Positions 1 to 9,263 of a DNA stretch of 64,000 nucleotides are shown here, one piece after another (positions within the stretch are counted from its first letter, which is position 1; every line of letters begins with the position of its first letter). The notes beneath the pieces are model-generated. The model was not told the origin of the DNA. It saw only the letters and a program-made list of their open reading frames with translations, and ran no database searches. Source of the DNA: an uncultured Flavobacteriaceae bacterium (lineage in GTDB: Bacteria > Bacteroidota > Bacteroidia > Flavobacteriales > Flavobacteriaceae); the NCBI GenBank assembly GCA_947494825.1, contig CANLWN010000003.1:310001-374000 (forward strand). The letters run 5' to 3'. Both the position numbers and the translations under genes were made by a program.

Positions 1-667
1 TGAGTTTTTTTTCATGGGCAATGGCAATCTTCTTGCCAGAAGTGGTAATGAAGCCTTTCTTTTTGAATTCCGAAATGATACGAATGGTAGATTCAGTGGC
101 GGTGCCCACCACGTTGGCAATATCCTCACGGGATAGGGTGAGGGCCAGAAAACCATCCGCATCCTCCCCAAAATTACTTTTTAGGTACAAAAGTGCCTCT
201 GCCATACGCTGTTTTACGGTCTTTTGGGAGATGTTCACAATCACGTCATCGGCTTCCCGAAGGTCATGGGCCATATGCCGAAGGACTTCTAGGGTAAAAT
301 CGGGGTTTTTGTGCATTGTGGAAAGGATAGTGTCCTTGGGAATAAAACACATTTCCATATCGCTGACAGCCACAGCGCTCAGATTGGTACACTCATCCGC
401 CACGACGGAACGTTGCCCTATTACCTCCCCTTTAGTGGCCAATTTTACAATCTGGTCTTTGCCGTTTGCACTGAGTTTGGAAAGTTTGGAAACACCATTG
501 CGCACACAGAAAACACCGTTCAGTTTTTCGCCTTCCTGGAAAATGGAAGCCCCTTTTTTGATAATTTTGGTGGTTTTGGTATCGGAAACTCTTTTCAATT
601 CTTCCTTGCTCATGGCGCGTAAGGAATTAAACTGACGGATGATACAATTTTCACACCTACTTTCCAT
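1..667 (-). CDS. Crp/Fnr-family transcriptional regulator, 3' end outside window
   Basis: Translation of the minus strand from ATG 667 is open to the window edge (222 codons seen). It has a cyclic-nucleotide-binding-type beta-roll (about residues 25-125) and a C-terminal winged helix whose recognition helix reads TESTIR, keeping the Glu and Arg that in Fnr contact the TGA half-site. Cysteines C5 and C8 (CENC) and one in MEMCFIP match three of the four E. coli Fnr cluster ligands; the third N-terminal Cys is Asn here. It is divergent from ccoI and shares a palindrome with it, the usual position of an oxygen-responsive regulator of cbb3 genes. I infer that it binds the TGAY-N4-RTCA boxes of this window and regulates itself. 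Whether it senses O2 through an Fe-S cluster is unproven. Confidence 0.9.
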   Translation of the reverse strand, partial: MESRCENCIIRQFNSLRAMSKEELKRVSDTKTTKIIKKGASIFQEGEKLNGVFCVRNGVSKLSKLSANGKDQIVKLATKGEVIGQRSVVADECTNLSAVAVSDMEMCFIPKDTILSTMHKNPDFTLEVLRHMAHDLREADDVIVNISQKTVKQRMAEALLYLKSNFGEDADGFLALTLSREDIANVVGTATESTIRIISEFKKKGFITTSGKKIAIAHEKKL

Positions 668-723
668 AGTCCTAGAGGTTTTACCTGACGCGCAAAGGTA
701 ACCTTCCATATAGAAAGAAAAAC

Positions 724-735
724 TGATATATATCA
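724..735. promoter_or_regulatory. Fnr-type box between fnr-like gene and ccoI
   Basis: Perfect palindrome TGATATATATCA. On the minus side TACCTTTG (693-700) and on the plus side CACCTTTG (759-766) each lie exactly 23 nt from the box, so both divergent genes have a class II-type arrangement with the box centred near -41.5. The plus -7 element lies inside the GTG-751 extension of ccoI, which argues for the later start at 784. Confidence 0.85.
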
Positions 736-783
736 TGTTTTTAGCAAGAAGTGGTTTGCACCTTTGCAGCAGGTAGTAAGCAA

Positions 784-3165
784 ATGTGTATGGGAAAGAT
801 AGCCTGTTACCATTGTGGTGATGATTGCGGTAAAGTCCCCATTGAATTCGATGGAAAAAACTTCTGTTGCCATGGATGCCGAACGGTCTATGATATTTTT
901 CAAAGTAATAACCTATCCTATTTTTATGAACTTCAATCGGCTGCTGGTGCTACTCCACAGGAGATTGAGGGAAAGTACGATTTTCTCGATACTGACGCTA
1001 TTGTTGAAAGACTAGTTGAATTTAACAATGGAGACCATCAGATCATCAACCTATATATTCCGCAAATCCATTGCAGTTCCTGTATTTGGGTACTGGAAAA
1101 CCTGAACAAGTTACACCCGGACGTCCTCAGTTCCCAAGTAGATTTTCCCCAAAAAAAAGTACGCATCAGCTACCGCTCCCAAGAACTGTCCCTTAAGGAT
1201 CTGGTCCTCTTGCTTGCCCGGATAGGCTATGAGCCCTATATCTCCTTGGAAGACTACGACCAGCCTACCAAAAAGGCGAACAGGAACCTGCTCTATAAAT
1301 TGGGTGTGGCAGGCTTTGCCTTTGGCAATGTAATGTTCCTCTCCTTTCCCGAATATTTTGAGGTAGGAGAATATTGGTTGGAACAATATAAGTCCCTCTT
1401 TAGATGGTTGATGTTCTTTTTCTCCGTCCCGGTGGTCTTTTATGCCGGCAGGGATTATTTGGTATCTGCGTACAAGGGCCTAAGGTCCAAATTATTGAAT
1501 ATAGACGTTCCCATTGCCCTAGGGATTTTGACCCTTTTTATTAGAAGTACCCTGGAAATTGCACTGGACCTGGGCACCGGATTTTTTGATAGTTTAACCG
1601 GTCTTATCTTCTTTCTGCTGCTCGGAAAGTTTTTTCAGCAAAAAACATATGGCTTCCTATCCTTTGAGCGGGACTATAAATCGTACTTTCCCATTGCTGT
1701 CACCCGCATCCGAAAAAATAGAAAGGAAGAGACCGTGGAGGTCTATGCCATTGCACCGGGAGATCGCCTGCTCATTCGAAACGGGGAACTTATTCCGGCA
1801 GATGGGATCCTTATCACGGGAAATGCCCAGATCGATTATAGTTTTGTTACCGGAGAATCCGAAGTACTCAAAAAAGAATCGGGCGACAGGGTTTTTGCCG
1901 GAGGTAAGCAAATGCATGGTCCCATTGAGATAGAAGTATTAAAAGCCGTATCGCAAAGTCACCTTACCCAACTCTGGGGCAATTCTGTCTTTCAAAAAGA
2001 CCGCCACAGCCGCTTCCGCACCCTTACAGACAGTATCGGAAAACATTTTACCCTGGCCGTATTGGCCATTGCCTTTGCGGCCACTACCTTTTGGCTCTTT
2101 ATCGACAGTAGTATGGCCGTGAACGTGTTCACTGCGGTCCTGATCATTGCGTGCCCATGTGCCATTGCGCTAGCATCGCCTTTTACCCTGGGCAATATGT
2201 TACGCATTTTCGGGCGAAGGAAGTTTTACCTGAAGGACACCCAGACCGTAGAACAATTGGCTTTGGTAGATACCGCCATATTTGATAAGACCGGAACGCT
2301 GACCACCACCCAAAAAAGTAAGGTCTCCTACCAAGGTGTCACTTTGAACCCAGAGGAACAGAGGCTCTTGGCCAATACCCTCCGGGCATCCAATCATCCG
2401 TTGAGCAGGGCCCTGTACGAGCTTTTGGCGGAGCACAATATCATGACCCTGGACGACTATCAAGAACATTTGGGCAAAGGCGTGAAGGGGGTCAAAGGCC
2501 AAAGTGAAATGAAAGTTGGCTCACCGGACTTTGTGGGCCATTCGGATGAAAAAATTTCCGAAAACACCTCGGTGCATATTAGCAGCAATGATACCTATAA
2601 AGGGTACTACGTGTTTCAAAACCAATATCGGGAGGGGATTACCGCCGTTTTTAATACCCTGGATAAAACACTGGATCTGGCCGTACTGTCCGGGGACAAT
2701 GCAGGTGAGAAATCAAGGCTGCAGGAACTCTTGCCCCAGCTTACCCCGCTTTACTTTGATCAAACCCCCCAGGAAAAGTTAGACTTTATTGCCTCTTTGC
2801 AGGAACAAGGCAAAAAAGTACTCATGGTGGGTGACGGCCTAAATGACGCTGGCGCATTGGCCCAAAGTGATGTAGGTATTGCGGTATCCGAAAACGTGAA
2901 CGTATTTTCACCGGCCTGTGATGGTATTTTGGATGCTTCCAAGTTCAAGGAACTCCCCAACTACATCGCCGCGTCCAAGAAAGCGATGAAGATCATTAAG
3001 CTTAGCTTTGCGCTCTCCCTGCTCTATAATGTTGTAGGGCTGTATTTTGCGGTCACCGGCCAGTTGATGCCGGTCATAGCCGCCATATTGATGCCCCTGA
3101 GTTCGATCAGTATCGTACTTTTCACCACCTTGGCCACTAACCTACTGGGAAGAAAATTAAATTAA
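784..3165 (+). CDS. ccoI: Cu-translocating P-type ATPase for cbb3 assembly (CcoI/FixI type)
   Basis: Heavy-metal P1B ATPase of 793 residues that supplies copper for the cbb3 oxidase active site. Visible motifs: an N-terminal Cys-rich zinc-ribbon-like segment (CYHCG...CCHGC), an HMA domain with CSSC, the CPC transmembrane metal site (C457, C459), the phosphorylation motif DKTGTLT (D501) and GDGLND (683-688). The reading frame extends upstream to GTG 751, but the promoter -7 element is at 759-766 and homology begins at about CYHCG, so ATG 784 (or 790) is preferred. It is the first gene after the Fnr box at 724-735 and is followed by a DoxX-like gene and a terminator. Confidence 0.93.
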   Translation: MCMGKIACYHCGDDCGKVPIEFDGKNFCCHGCRTVYDIFQSNNLSYFYELQSAAGATPQEIEGKYDFLDTDAIVERLVEFNNGDHQIINLYIPQIHCSSCIWVLENLNKLHPDVLSSQVDFPQKKVRISYRSQELSLKDLVLLLARIGYEPYISLEDYDQPTKKANRNLLYKLGVAGFAFGNVMFLSFPEYFEVGEYWLEQYKSLFRWLMFFFSVPVVFYAGRDYLVSAYKGLRSKLLNIDVPIALGILTLFIRSTLEIALDLGTGFFDSLTGLIFFLLLGKFFQQKTYGFLSFERDYKSYFPIAVTRIRKNRKEETVEVYAIAPGDRLLIRNGELIPADGILITGNAQIDYSFVTGESEVLKKESGDRVFAGGKQMHGPIEIEVLKAVSQSHLTQLWGNSVFQKDRHSRFRTLTDSIGKHFTLAVLAIAFAATTFWLFIDSSMAVNVFTAVLIIACPCAIALASPFTLGNMLRIFGRRKFYLKDTQTVEQLALVDTAIFDKTGTLTTTQKSKVSYQGVTLNPEEQRLLANTLRASNHPLSRALYELLAEHNIMTLDDYQEHLGKGVKGVKGQSEMKVGSPDFVGHSDEKISENTSVHISSNDTYKGYYVFQNQYREGITAVFNTLDKTLDLAVLSGDNAGEKSRLQELLPQLTPLYFDQTPQEKLDFIASLQEQGKKVLMVGDGLNDAGALAQSDVGIAVSENVNVFSPACDGILDASKFKELPNYIAASKKAMKIIKLSFALSLLYNVVGLYFAVTGQLMPVIAAILMPLSSISIVLFTTLATNLLGRKLN

Positions 3166-3218
3166 TAAATACCACACCCAATGATTTTGACTACTTTGGT
3201 GGGCTTTAAGAAATTGCC

Positions 3219-3641
3219 ATGCAACTCATAAAACGAATTTACCGCAACAACCTCTTGGCCATTAGCATTGGGCTGGTATACCTGTGGTTCGGCACCTTAA
3301 AGTTCTTCCCGCACCTTAGTCCGGCCGAAGGATTGGCCAAGGACACCATAGACCAACTGAGTTTTGGTTTTATCCCTCCGGATATTTCCATCCTGCTCTT
3401 GGCATTGCTCGAGGTGGGTATAGGTCTTTTTTTGGTCCTGAACTTATTTCGCAAAACGATCATTATCATTGCGCTCTTCCATATGGCCTTTACCTTTACG
3501 CCCTTGATCCTCTTTAGCGAGCAGTCCTTCAATTATGCCCCTATAGTGCCAACGCTCTTGGGGCAGTATATCGGAAAAAACTTGATTATAGTAGGGGCAC
3601 TGTTGTCTCTGCTCCCAGAAAAAAAACGTATCTCCGCTTAA
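3219..3641 (+). CDS. DoxX-like small integral membrane protein
   Basis: A 140-residue protein with four predicted transmembrane helices (about 12-30, 55-78, 82-100, 118-134) and a YLWFGTLKFFP segment typical of DoxX/DoxD-like membrane proteins. It lies 53 nt after ccoI and before a terminator, so it is probably cotranscribed with ccoI. The family is linked to quinol or thiol redox chemistry in some bacteria, but no catalytic residue is clear here. Its placement inside the cbb3 locus suggests a membrane redox or oxidase-related role; this is inference. Confidence 0.6.
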   Translation: MQLIKRIYRNNLLAISIGLVYLWFGTLKFFPHLSPAEGLAKDTIDQLSFGFIPPDISILLLALLEVGIGLFLVLNLFRKTIIIIALFHMAFTFTPLILFSEQSFNYAPIVPTLLGQYIGKNLIIVGALLSLLPEKKRISA

Positions 3642-3681
3642 GTTTTCAGGTAGAACTCCCTTGCCATGCCCCTTCTGTAAA

Positions 3682-3717
3682 CTACAAATCCTGTGGCCAT
3701 TTGTAGGCCCTTTTTTT
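3682..3717 (+). terminator. Rho-independent terminator after the DoxX-like gene
   Basis: Stem CTACAAAT (3682-3689) pairs with ATTTGTAG (3699-3706), followed by GCCC and a run of seven T (3711-3717). It separates the ccoI transcript from the ccoS transcript, which has its own Fnr box. Confidence 0.75.
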
Positions 3718-3741
3718 ATTGTCATTTTTTTAGGAATAATA

Positions 3742-3753
3742 TGACAAATGTCA
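3742..3753 (+). promoter_or_regulatory. Fnr-type box upstream of ccoS-ccoNOQPGH operon
   Basis: Perfect palindrome TGACAAATGTCA with the -7 element TAGTTTTA at 3777-3784, exactly 23 nt downstream. The ccoS ATG follows 19 nt later. The same 12-mer occurs at 17722-17733 before the nos operon. Confidence 0.85.
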
Positions 3754-3803
3754 TTTTATGCATGCTGCTTCGAGCGTAGTTTTACCCCCAAATTCAGGTA
3801 GGT

Positions 3804-3998
3804 ATGAGTGTCATTTATGTGTTGTTGACCATCAGCATAGTAGTTGCCATCGTCTTTTTTATTGCCTTTATCCTTTCTGTACGGAGCGGACAGTATGACG
3901 ATGCCTATACCCCTTCTATACGCATGTTGTTCGAGGATGAACTGGTGAAGGAAGGCCTGGATTCAGAAGAACCGGAACAGGAAAATCAATCGAACTAA
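3804..3998 (+). CDS. ccoS: cbb3 oxidase maturation protein CcoS
   Basis: A 64-residue protein with one N-terminal membrane helix (about 4-26) followed by an acidic tail, matching the short CcoS/FixS assembly factors needed to insert cofactors into the cbb3 oxidase. It is the first gene of the oxidase operon, 10 nt before the catalytic subunit. It lacks any soluble domain, as expected for the family. Confidence 0.85.
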   Translation: MSVIYVLLTISIVVAIVFFIAFILSVRSGQYDDAYTPSIRMLFEDELVKEGLDSEEPEQENQSN

Positions 3999-4008
3999 AT
4001 ACACGACT

Positions 4009-6210
4009 ATGGAAGTACAACAGTTTTACTACGATAACAAGATCGTAAAGAAATTCCTCTACGCCACCTTATTTTGGGGAATTATTGGGATGCTGGTAGG
4101 GCTGCTATTGGCATTTATGTTTTTATTTCCCAACGTAACCGACGGCATTTCTTGGCTGAGTTTTGGTCGCCTTAGACCCTTGCACACCAATGCGGTCATT
4201 TTTGCGTTCGTAGGAAATGCCATTTTTGCCGGGGTCTATTATTCCACCCAGCGCCTGCTCAAGGCTCGTATGTTCAGCGATGCCCTTAGTAATTTCAACT
4301 TCTGGGGCTGGCAGGCCATCATCGTGGCGGCCGCCATTACCTTGCCCTTAGGGTATACCACCTCCAAGGAATATGCAGAGCTAGAATGGCCCATAGACCT
4401 TGCCATTGCGCTGGTATGGGTAGCCTTTGGATGGAACCTTATCGGCACCATGATCAAAAGAAGACAGCGACATTTATACGTGGCCATCTGGTTTTACTTG
4501 GCCACCTTCGTTACCGTTGCCGTACTCCATATCTTTAACAGCTTGGAGCTTCCGGTGAGCGCCCTTAAAAGTTATTCGGTTTATGCCGGGGTACAGGATG
4601 CCCTGGTGCAGTGGTGGTATGGACACAATGCCGTGGCCTTCTTCCTCACCACGCCCTTTCTGGGACTTATGTATTATTTTGTGCCCAAGGCCGCCAATAG
4701 GCCGGTATATTCCTATCGCCTGTCCATCGTTCACTTTTGGTCATTGATTTTCATCTATATCTGGGCAGGACCGCACCATTTGTTGTACTCATCCCTGCCC
4801 GACTGGGCCCAAAATTTGGGTGTGGCCTTTTCCATAATGCTTATTGCTCCCTCCTGGGGAGGTATGATCAACGGATTGTTGACGCTGCGGGGAGCCTGGG
4901 ACAAGGTTCGCACCAGTCCGGTACTCAAATTCATGGTCGTGGCCATTACGGGATATGGTATGGCCACTTTTGAAGGGCCCATGCTTTCGCTTAAAAACGT
5001 AAACGCCATTGCCCACTTTAGCGATTGGATCATTGCACACGTACACGTAGGTGCATTGGCCTGGAACGGTTTCCTTACGTTTGGAATGGTCTACTGGTTG
5101 GTGCCCAAAATGTTCAAAACACGCCTTCACTCCAGGCCCATGGCCAACTTTCACTTCTGGATCGGCACGCTAGGTATTATCCTGTACGCGCTGCCCATGT
5201 ACGTGGCCGGATTTACGCAGGCCCTCATGTGGAAAGATTTTAACCCAGATGGAACTTTGGTATACGGTAACTTCCTGGAAACCGTAAATGAGATTATCCC
5301 CATGTACTGGATGCGTGCCATTGGCGGTAGCCTTTACATTGTTGGATTCATCGTAATGCTTTACAATATAGTGCTCACCGTACGCTCTGGCAGCAAGGTA
5401 GAGGATGAACTGGCCGAAGCTGCAGCCCTTACCCGGGTGTCCAAGAAAAGAACGCTTGGGGAAACCTTCCATACCTGGTTGGAGCGTAAGCCCATTCAGC
5501 TTACCATTTTGGCCACGGTAGCCATTTTGATAGGCGGTATCATCCAGATCGTACCGACCATCCTGGTCAAATCCAACATCCCCACGATTACCAGTGTAAC
5601 CCCCTACACTCCCTTGGAGCTGGAAGGCCGTGATCTTTATATCCGTGAAGGATGCGTTGGCTGCCATTCCCAAATGGTACGTCCTTTCCGCAGTGAGGTG
5701 GAACGTTATGGTGAATATTCCAAGGCAGGGGAATTCGTATACGATCATCCTTTCTTATGGGGAAGCAAACGAACGGGGCCAGATTTGCATAGAATAGGCG
5801 GCAAGTATTCGGATAGCTGGCACCTGAACCATATGTACGATCCCCAGAGCACTTCATCGGGGTCCATTATGCCAGCCTACCAATGGTTGGTACGCAACGA
5901 ACTTGACCGAAGCGACATTACCGCAAAAATGGAAGCCATGGTTACCCTGGGTGTTCCCTACACCACCGAAGATATTGCCAATGCCGAGGCCAACATGGAT
6001 GCACAGGGCCTGAAAATAGAGCAGAACCTGTATTCGGATCCCGACTTTGCCAAGGGTTATGAAGAGGACAAAAAGTTTGCCCAGGAGAACGGACAGCCCT
6101 TTGTGGAAATGAGGAATCGTGAAATTGTGGCCCTGATTGCCTATCTGCAACGTTTGGGCACCGATATTAAGATAAAGGAAACAGAAGAAATCATTTCAAA
6201 AAACCAATAG
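4009..6210 (+). CDS. ccoN: cbb3 cytochrome c oxidase, fused subunits I and II (CcoN-CcoO)
   Basis: Catalytic subunit of the high-affinity oxidase, reducing O2 to water and pumping protons. Residues 1 to about 480 are CcoN, with H59 as probable low-spin haem ligand, H206, H256 and H257 for CuB, and H344/H346 for the haems. After a helix near 500-525, residues 535-733 are the CcoO mono-haem cytochrome c with CVGCH at 549-553. Proteobacteria encode these as two genes; the fusion is usual in Bacteroidota. It lies 10 nt after ccoS and 3 nt before ccoQ. The reading frame is uninterrupted through the junction, so this is a true fusion and not a sequencing error. Confidence 0.96.
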   Translation: MEVQQFYYDNKIVKKFLYATLFWGIIGMLVGLLLAFMFLFPNVTDGISWLSFGRLRPLHTNAVIFAFVGNAIFAGVYYSTQRLLKARMFSDALSNFNFWGWQAIIVAAAITLPLGYTTSKEYAELEWPIDLAIALVWVAFGWNLIGTMIKRRQRHLYVAIWFYLATFVTVAVLHIFNSLELPVSALKSYSVYAGVQDALVQWWYGHNAVAFFLTTPFLGLMYYFVPKAANRPVYSYRLSIVHFWSLIFIYIWAGPHHLLYSSLPDWAQNLGVAFSIMLIAPSWGGMINGLLTLRGAWDKVRTSPVLKFMVVAITGYGMATFEGPMLSLKNVNAIAHFSDWIIAHVHVGALAWNGFLTFGMVYWLVPKMFKTRLHSRPMANFHFWIGTLGIILYALPMYVAGFTQALMWKDFNPDGTLVYGNFLETVNEIIPMYWMRAIGGSLYIVGFIVMLYNIVLTVRSGSKVEDELAEAAALTRVSKKRTLGETFHTWLERKPIQLTILATVAILIGGIIQIVPTILVKSNIPTITSVTPYTPLELEGRDLYIREGCVGCHSQMVRPFRSEVERYGEYSKAGEFVYDHPFLWGSKRTGPDLHRIGGKYSDSWHLNHMYDPQSTSSGSIMPAYQWLVRNELDRSDITAKMEAMVTLGVPYTTEDIANAEANMDAQGLKIEQNLYSDPDFAKGYEEDKKFAQENGQPFVEMRNREIVALIAYLQRLGTDIKIKETEEIISKNQ

Positions 6211-6213
6211 GTC

Positions 6214-6408
6214 ATGCTAAAATTTGTTAAAAATCATATGGAGAGTATAGAGGGCATTGCCACCTATCCCATGATATCCTTATTGATCTTTTTTGTCTTT
6301 TTCGCATTGCTTTTCTGGTGGGTCTTTACCGCAAGCAAGGCATATATAAAGGAGGTAAGCAACCTTCCGTTAGAGGAGAATAACCAAAATAAACCAGAAA
6401 CGTTATGA
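6214..6408 (+). CDS. ccoQ: CcoQ-like small cbb3 oxidase subunit
   Basis: A 64-residue protein with one membrane helix (about 20-44) containing FFALLFWWVF and a hydrophilic tail, in the CcoQ position between CcoO and CcoP. CcoQ stabilises the oxidase complex. Its stop codon overlaps the ccoP start by ATGA, which implies translational coupling. Sequence conservation in this family is weak, so the call rests mainly on size, topology and position. Confidence 0.8.
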   Translation: MLKFVKNHMESIEGIATYPMISLLIFFVFFALLFWWVFTASKAYIKEVSNLPLEENNQNKPETL

Positions 6409-7358
6409 AAAATATGTCACCTTGGTGGATACGTATCCCCCTAATTTTCTTTGTCGTATTTGCGCTTATGGAGTACTTCATAGACTCCGGCGAAAAACCG
6501 GCAATTATTGAATACCCCATTACCCAGCTTTTCCTGTTTCTGGTACTGATGATACTGATCGCCATAGAGCTGATCTTAAAATCCATTGAAAACGTTATGT
6601 TCCAAACACTTTCGGACGAGGCCAAGGAACGCTATTTGGCCTCCAAGGCGAAAGGCTGGGAATGGAGCTGGGGCAAAAGAATGTACCAAAAGCTTTTGGG
6701 CTCCAAACCTCTTGAGCAGGAAGGCGAAATTATCCTGGACCACAACTATGACGGTATTCGCGAATTGGACAACAAACTGCCGCCCTGGTGGGTCTATATG
6801 TTCTATATCACCATCATTTTTGGTGTGGTATACCTGGTCCGGTTCCATATCTTCAACGATTATGACCAGGATCTGGAATACGAACGTGAGGTAGCAGCGG
6901 CCCAATTGGCGATCGAAGAGTACAAAAAGACTGCAAAAGACCTAGTGGATGCCAACACTGTGGAAGTGTTGACGGATGCTTCGGATATTGCGGCCGGGAA
7001 GAAAATCTTTACGGAAAAATGCGTGGTGTGCCATATGGCCGACGGCGGTGGGGGCATTGGTCCCAACCTGACCGACCAATATTGGATTCTGGGCGGGGGC
7101 ATCAAAAATGTCTTCAATACCATTTCCGAAGGTGGCCGCGACGGCAAGGGGATGGTATCTTGGAAACAAACACTTAAGCCAGCGGAAATGGCGCAAGTGG
7201 CCAGTTATCTATTGACCTTTCAAGGGACCACGGCTGCTGATCCAAAGGCTCCGGAAGGAGACATCTGGGTAGACGAAAACGCCCCAACGGAAACACCGCC
7301 AGCGGAAGAGGTTCCCGAGCAGGAAACCGATTCCACCACAGTAGCCCTCAACCAATAA
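6405..7358 (+). CDS. ccoP: cbb3 oxidase cytochrome c subunit III (CcoP), mono-haem
   Basis: A 317-residue membrane-anchored cytochrome c delivering electrons to the CcoN/O core. Two N-terminal helices (about 10-28 and 40-60) are followed by an FixP-type linker with a third helix near 128-147 and one cytochrome c domain with CVVCH at 206-210 and a Met in the GKGMVSW segment. Proteobacterial CcoP normally has two haem motifs; only one is present here, as in many Bacteroidota. The tail from about 285 is Pro/Glu rich. It overlaps ccoQ by 4 nt. Confidence 0.94.
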   Translation: MKNMSPWWIRIPLIFFVVFALMEYFIDSGEKPAIIEYPITQLFLFLVLMILIAIELILKSIENVMFQTLSDEAKERYLASKAKGWEWSWGKRMYQKLLGSKPLEQEGEIILDHNYDGIRELDNKLPPWWVYMFYITIIFGVVYLVRFHIFNDYDQDLEYEREVAAAQLAIEEYKKTAKDLVDANTVEVLTDASDIAAGKKIFTEKCVVCHMADGGGGIGPNLTDQYWILGGGIKNVFNTISEGGRDGKGMVSWKQTLKPAEMAQVASYLLTFQGTTAADPKAPEGDIWVDENAPTETPPAEEVPEQETDSTTVALNQ

Positions 7359-7381
7359 GGGTTTATAATTGAACTTAGGTA

Positions 7382-8797
7382 ATGGCAATGGACGAAAACT
7401 TTAGGGATTCCATAGGTACGATCAATGAAGAGGGAAAACGGGCATGGATATTTCCCAAAAAACCCAGTGGCCGTTTTTATGAGTACCGCAAATGGGTCAG
7501 TTATGCGCTCTTGCTGTTCCTGTTCGCCTCCCCCTTTATAAAGGTCAATGGCCATCAATTTTTGATGTTCAATGTCCTAGAGCGCCGTTTCAACATTTTT
7601 GGGCTCCCGTTCTGGCCACAGGATTTTCATCTTTTTGTAATTTCCATGATATCGGGGGTCATTTTTGTGGCCTTGTTTACCGTGGCCTTTGGTCGCATCT
7701 TTTGCGGTTGGATGTGCCCACAGACCATTTTTATGGAAATGGTGTTCCGAAGGATAGAGTATTGGATCGATGGTGATCGCGGGGCCCAGATCCGTTTGGA
7801 CCGGCAAGCTTGGAACGGTGAAAAAATACGGAAGCGCGTCCTTAAATGGAGCGTTTTCTTTGTGATTTCCTTTATTATCGCCAATGTCTTCCTGGCCTAC
7901 CTGATCGGAAGCGACAGGCTGATCCGTTATATCACGGACGGCCCTCTGCAGCATATAAGCACGCTGGTATCCTTGCTCATTTTTACGGCCGTTTTCTATT
8001 TTGTATTTGCTTGGTTCAGGGAGCAAGTATGTATTATTGCCTGTCCCTACGGAAGGATGCAGGGCGTACTGCTGGACAATAAATCGGTGGTGGTAGCCTA
8101 CGACCACAAACGAGGCGAAGGGGAAAGCGGAAGAAAGAAATTTCGAAAAAACGAAGATCGGGAAGCCTTGGGCCATGGTGACTGCATCGACTGTTTCCAA
8201 TGTGTAAACGTATGCCCCACGGGCATAGACATCCGCAATGGAACACAGTTGGAATGTGTTAACTGCACCGCCTGTATTGACGAGTGCGATGCCATTATGG
8301 AAAAGGTAAACCTTCCCAAGGGCCTCATCCGTTATGCCAGTGAGGACAATATTGAAAAAAAGGCGAAATTTACCTTCACCCCTCGATTAAAGGGATATAC
8401 GGCCGTATTGACCATTCTGATCGGGGTGCTCGTGGGCATGCTCTTTTTACGGAACGATCTCGAGGCCAATATTCTACGTTTACCGGGTCAGTTGTACGAG
8501 CGAAAAGCGGGAAACATCATCAGCAATGTGTATACCTATAAGCTGGTGAACAAAACGACCAAGGACGTAGCCGATGTGAGTTTTGAACTGCTCTCACATC
8601 CCGGAACCATCAGTTTGGTAACGCATGAGCACTTTACGGTCCTGGCCGAGGAACTGGCCGAGGGGACCTTGTTTATAGAGATCAACAACGCCGCACTTAA
8701 CGGGGATAAGGACAAGTTAAGAATAGGCGTGTACAGTGGTGGCCAACTCATAGAGACTACCACGGCCGCCTTTTTGGCTCCTAGAAGTTATAAGTGA
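7382..8797 (+). CDS. ccoG: cbb3 oxidase accessory protein CcoG (polyferredoxin)
   Basis: A 471-residue membrane ferredoxin of the CcoG/FixG family, reported to reduce Cu(II) for CuB assembly. Several membrane helices (about 38-56, 85-105, 157-177, 196-216, 338-358) carry CGWMCP and CIIACPYG motifs, followed by two 4Fe-4S sites (C268, C271, C274, C278 and C292, C295, C298, C302) and a periplasmic Ig-like C-terminal domain. It starts 23 nt after ccoP; ATG 7388 is an alternative start. It sits between ccoP and ccoH, as in other cco clusters. Confidence 0.94.
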   Translation: MAMDENFRDSIGTINEEGKRAWIFPKKPSGRFYEYRKWVSYALLLFLFASPFIKVNGHQFLMFNVLERRFNIFGLPFWPQDFHLFVISMISGVIFVALFTVAFGRIFCGWMCPQTIFMEMVFRRIEYWIDGDRGAQIRLDRQAWNGEKIRKRVLKWSVFFVISFIIANVFLAYLIGSDRLIRYITDGPLQHISTLVSLLIFTAVFYFVFAWFREQVCIIACPYGRMQGVLLDNKSVVVAYDHKRGEGESGRKKFRKNEDREALGHGDCIDCFQCVNVCPTGIDIRNGTQLECVNCTACIDECDAIMEKVNLPKGLIRYASEDNIEKKAKFTFTPRLKGYTAVLTILIGVLVGMLFLRNDLEANILRLPGQLYERKAGNIISNVYTYKLVNKTTKDVADVSFELLSHPGTISLVTHEHFTVLAEELAEGTLFIEINNAALNGDKDKLRIGVYSGGQLIETTTAAFLAPRSYK

Positions 8798-8815
8798 CAC
8801 ACTTAAAAAAACAAT

Positions 8816-9262
8816 ATGAAACTAAATTGGGGTACAGGAATTGTTATTGCATTTATAGCCTTTATAGGCTTCATCCTGTTTTTTGTTGTACGGATGAGTA
8901 CCGATGATAGGGTCAACCACGATTTGGTCACGGAAGGGTATTACAAGGCAGAACTGGCCTATCAGAAAGAAATAGACGCCGAGAAGAATGCCAAGGCCCT
9001 CTCGGAACAAATCAAGATAAACAAGACATCCGAAGGGCTTTTAATCGCGTTTCCCAAAGAAATGGAAGCGCAACGGCCCAATGGCATGGTGTCCCTTTAC
9101 AGACCGTCCAATAAGCACTTGGATTTTGACTTACCCATAAGTCTGTCCAATTCACATTTGCTCATACCTGACAAACGCTTGTTGGATGGTCGCTGGGACA
9201 TCAAAATTAGTTGGCAGTATCAGGGAAAGGACTATTTGCACAAAGAAAGTATACGTTATTGA
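8816..9262 (+). CDS. ccoH: cbb3 oxidase assembly protein CcoH/FixH
   Basis: A 148-residue protein with one N-terminal membrane helix (about 7-27) and a periplasmic beta-rich FixH domain. CcoH acts with CcoI, CcoG and CcoS in cbb3 maturation. The segment around VNHDLVTEGYYKAE is typical of FixH. It is 18 nt after ccoG, and its stop TGA is one base before the next start, so the genes are tightly coupled. Confidence 0.88.
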   Translation: MKLNWGTGIVIAFIAFIGFILFFVVRMSTDDRVNHDLVTEGYYKAELAYQKEIDAEKNAKALSEQIKINKTSEGLLIAFPKEMEAQRPNGMVSLYRPSNKHLDFDLPISLSNSHLLIPDKRLLDGRWDIKISWQYQGKDYLHKESIRY

Positions 9263-9263
9263 G

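Noticed and set aside
21-635. 204-codon plus-strand frame
   Set aside because: It is antisense to the Fnr-like gene, whose minus-strand translation has clear family motifs.
751-783. GTG 751 as start of ccoI
   Set aside because: The promoter -7 element at 759-766 lies inside this extension, and homology begins after ATG 784.
4009-6210. Frameshift or assembly error joining ccoN and ccoO
   Set aside because: The frame is continuous, with an orderly linker helix, and such fusions are normal in Bacteroidota.
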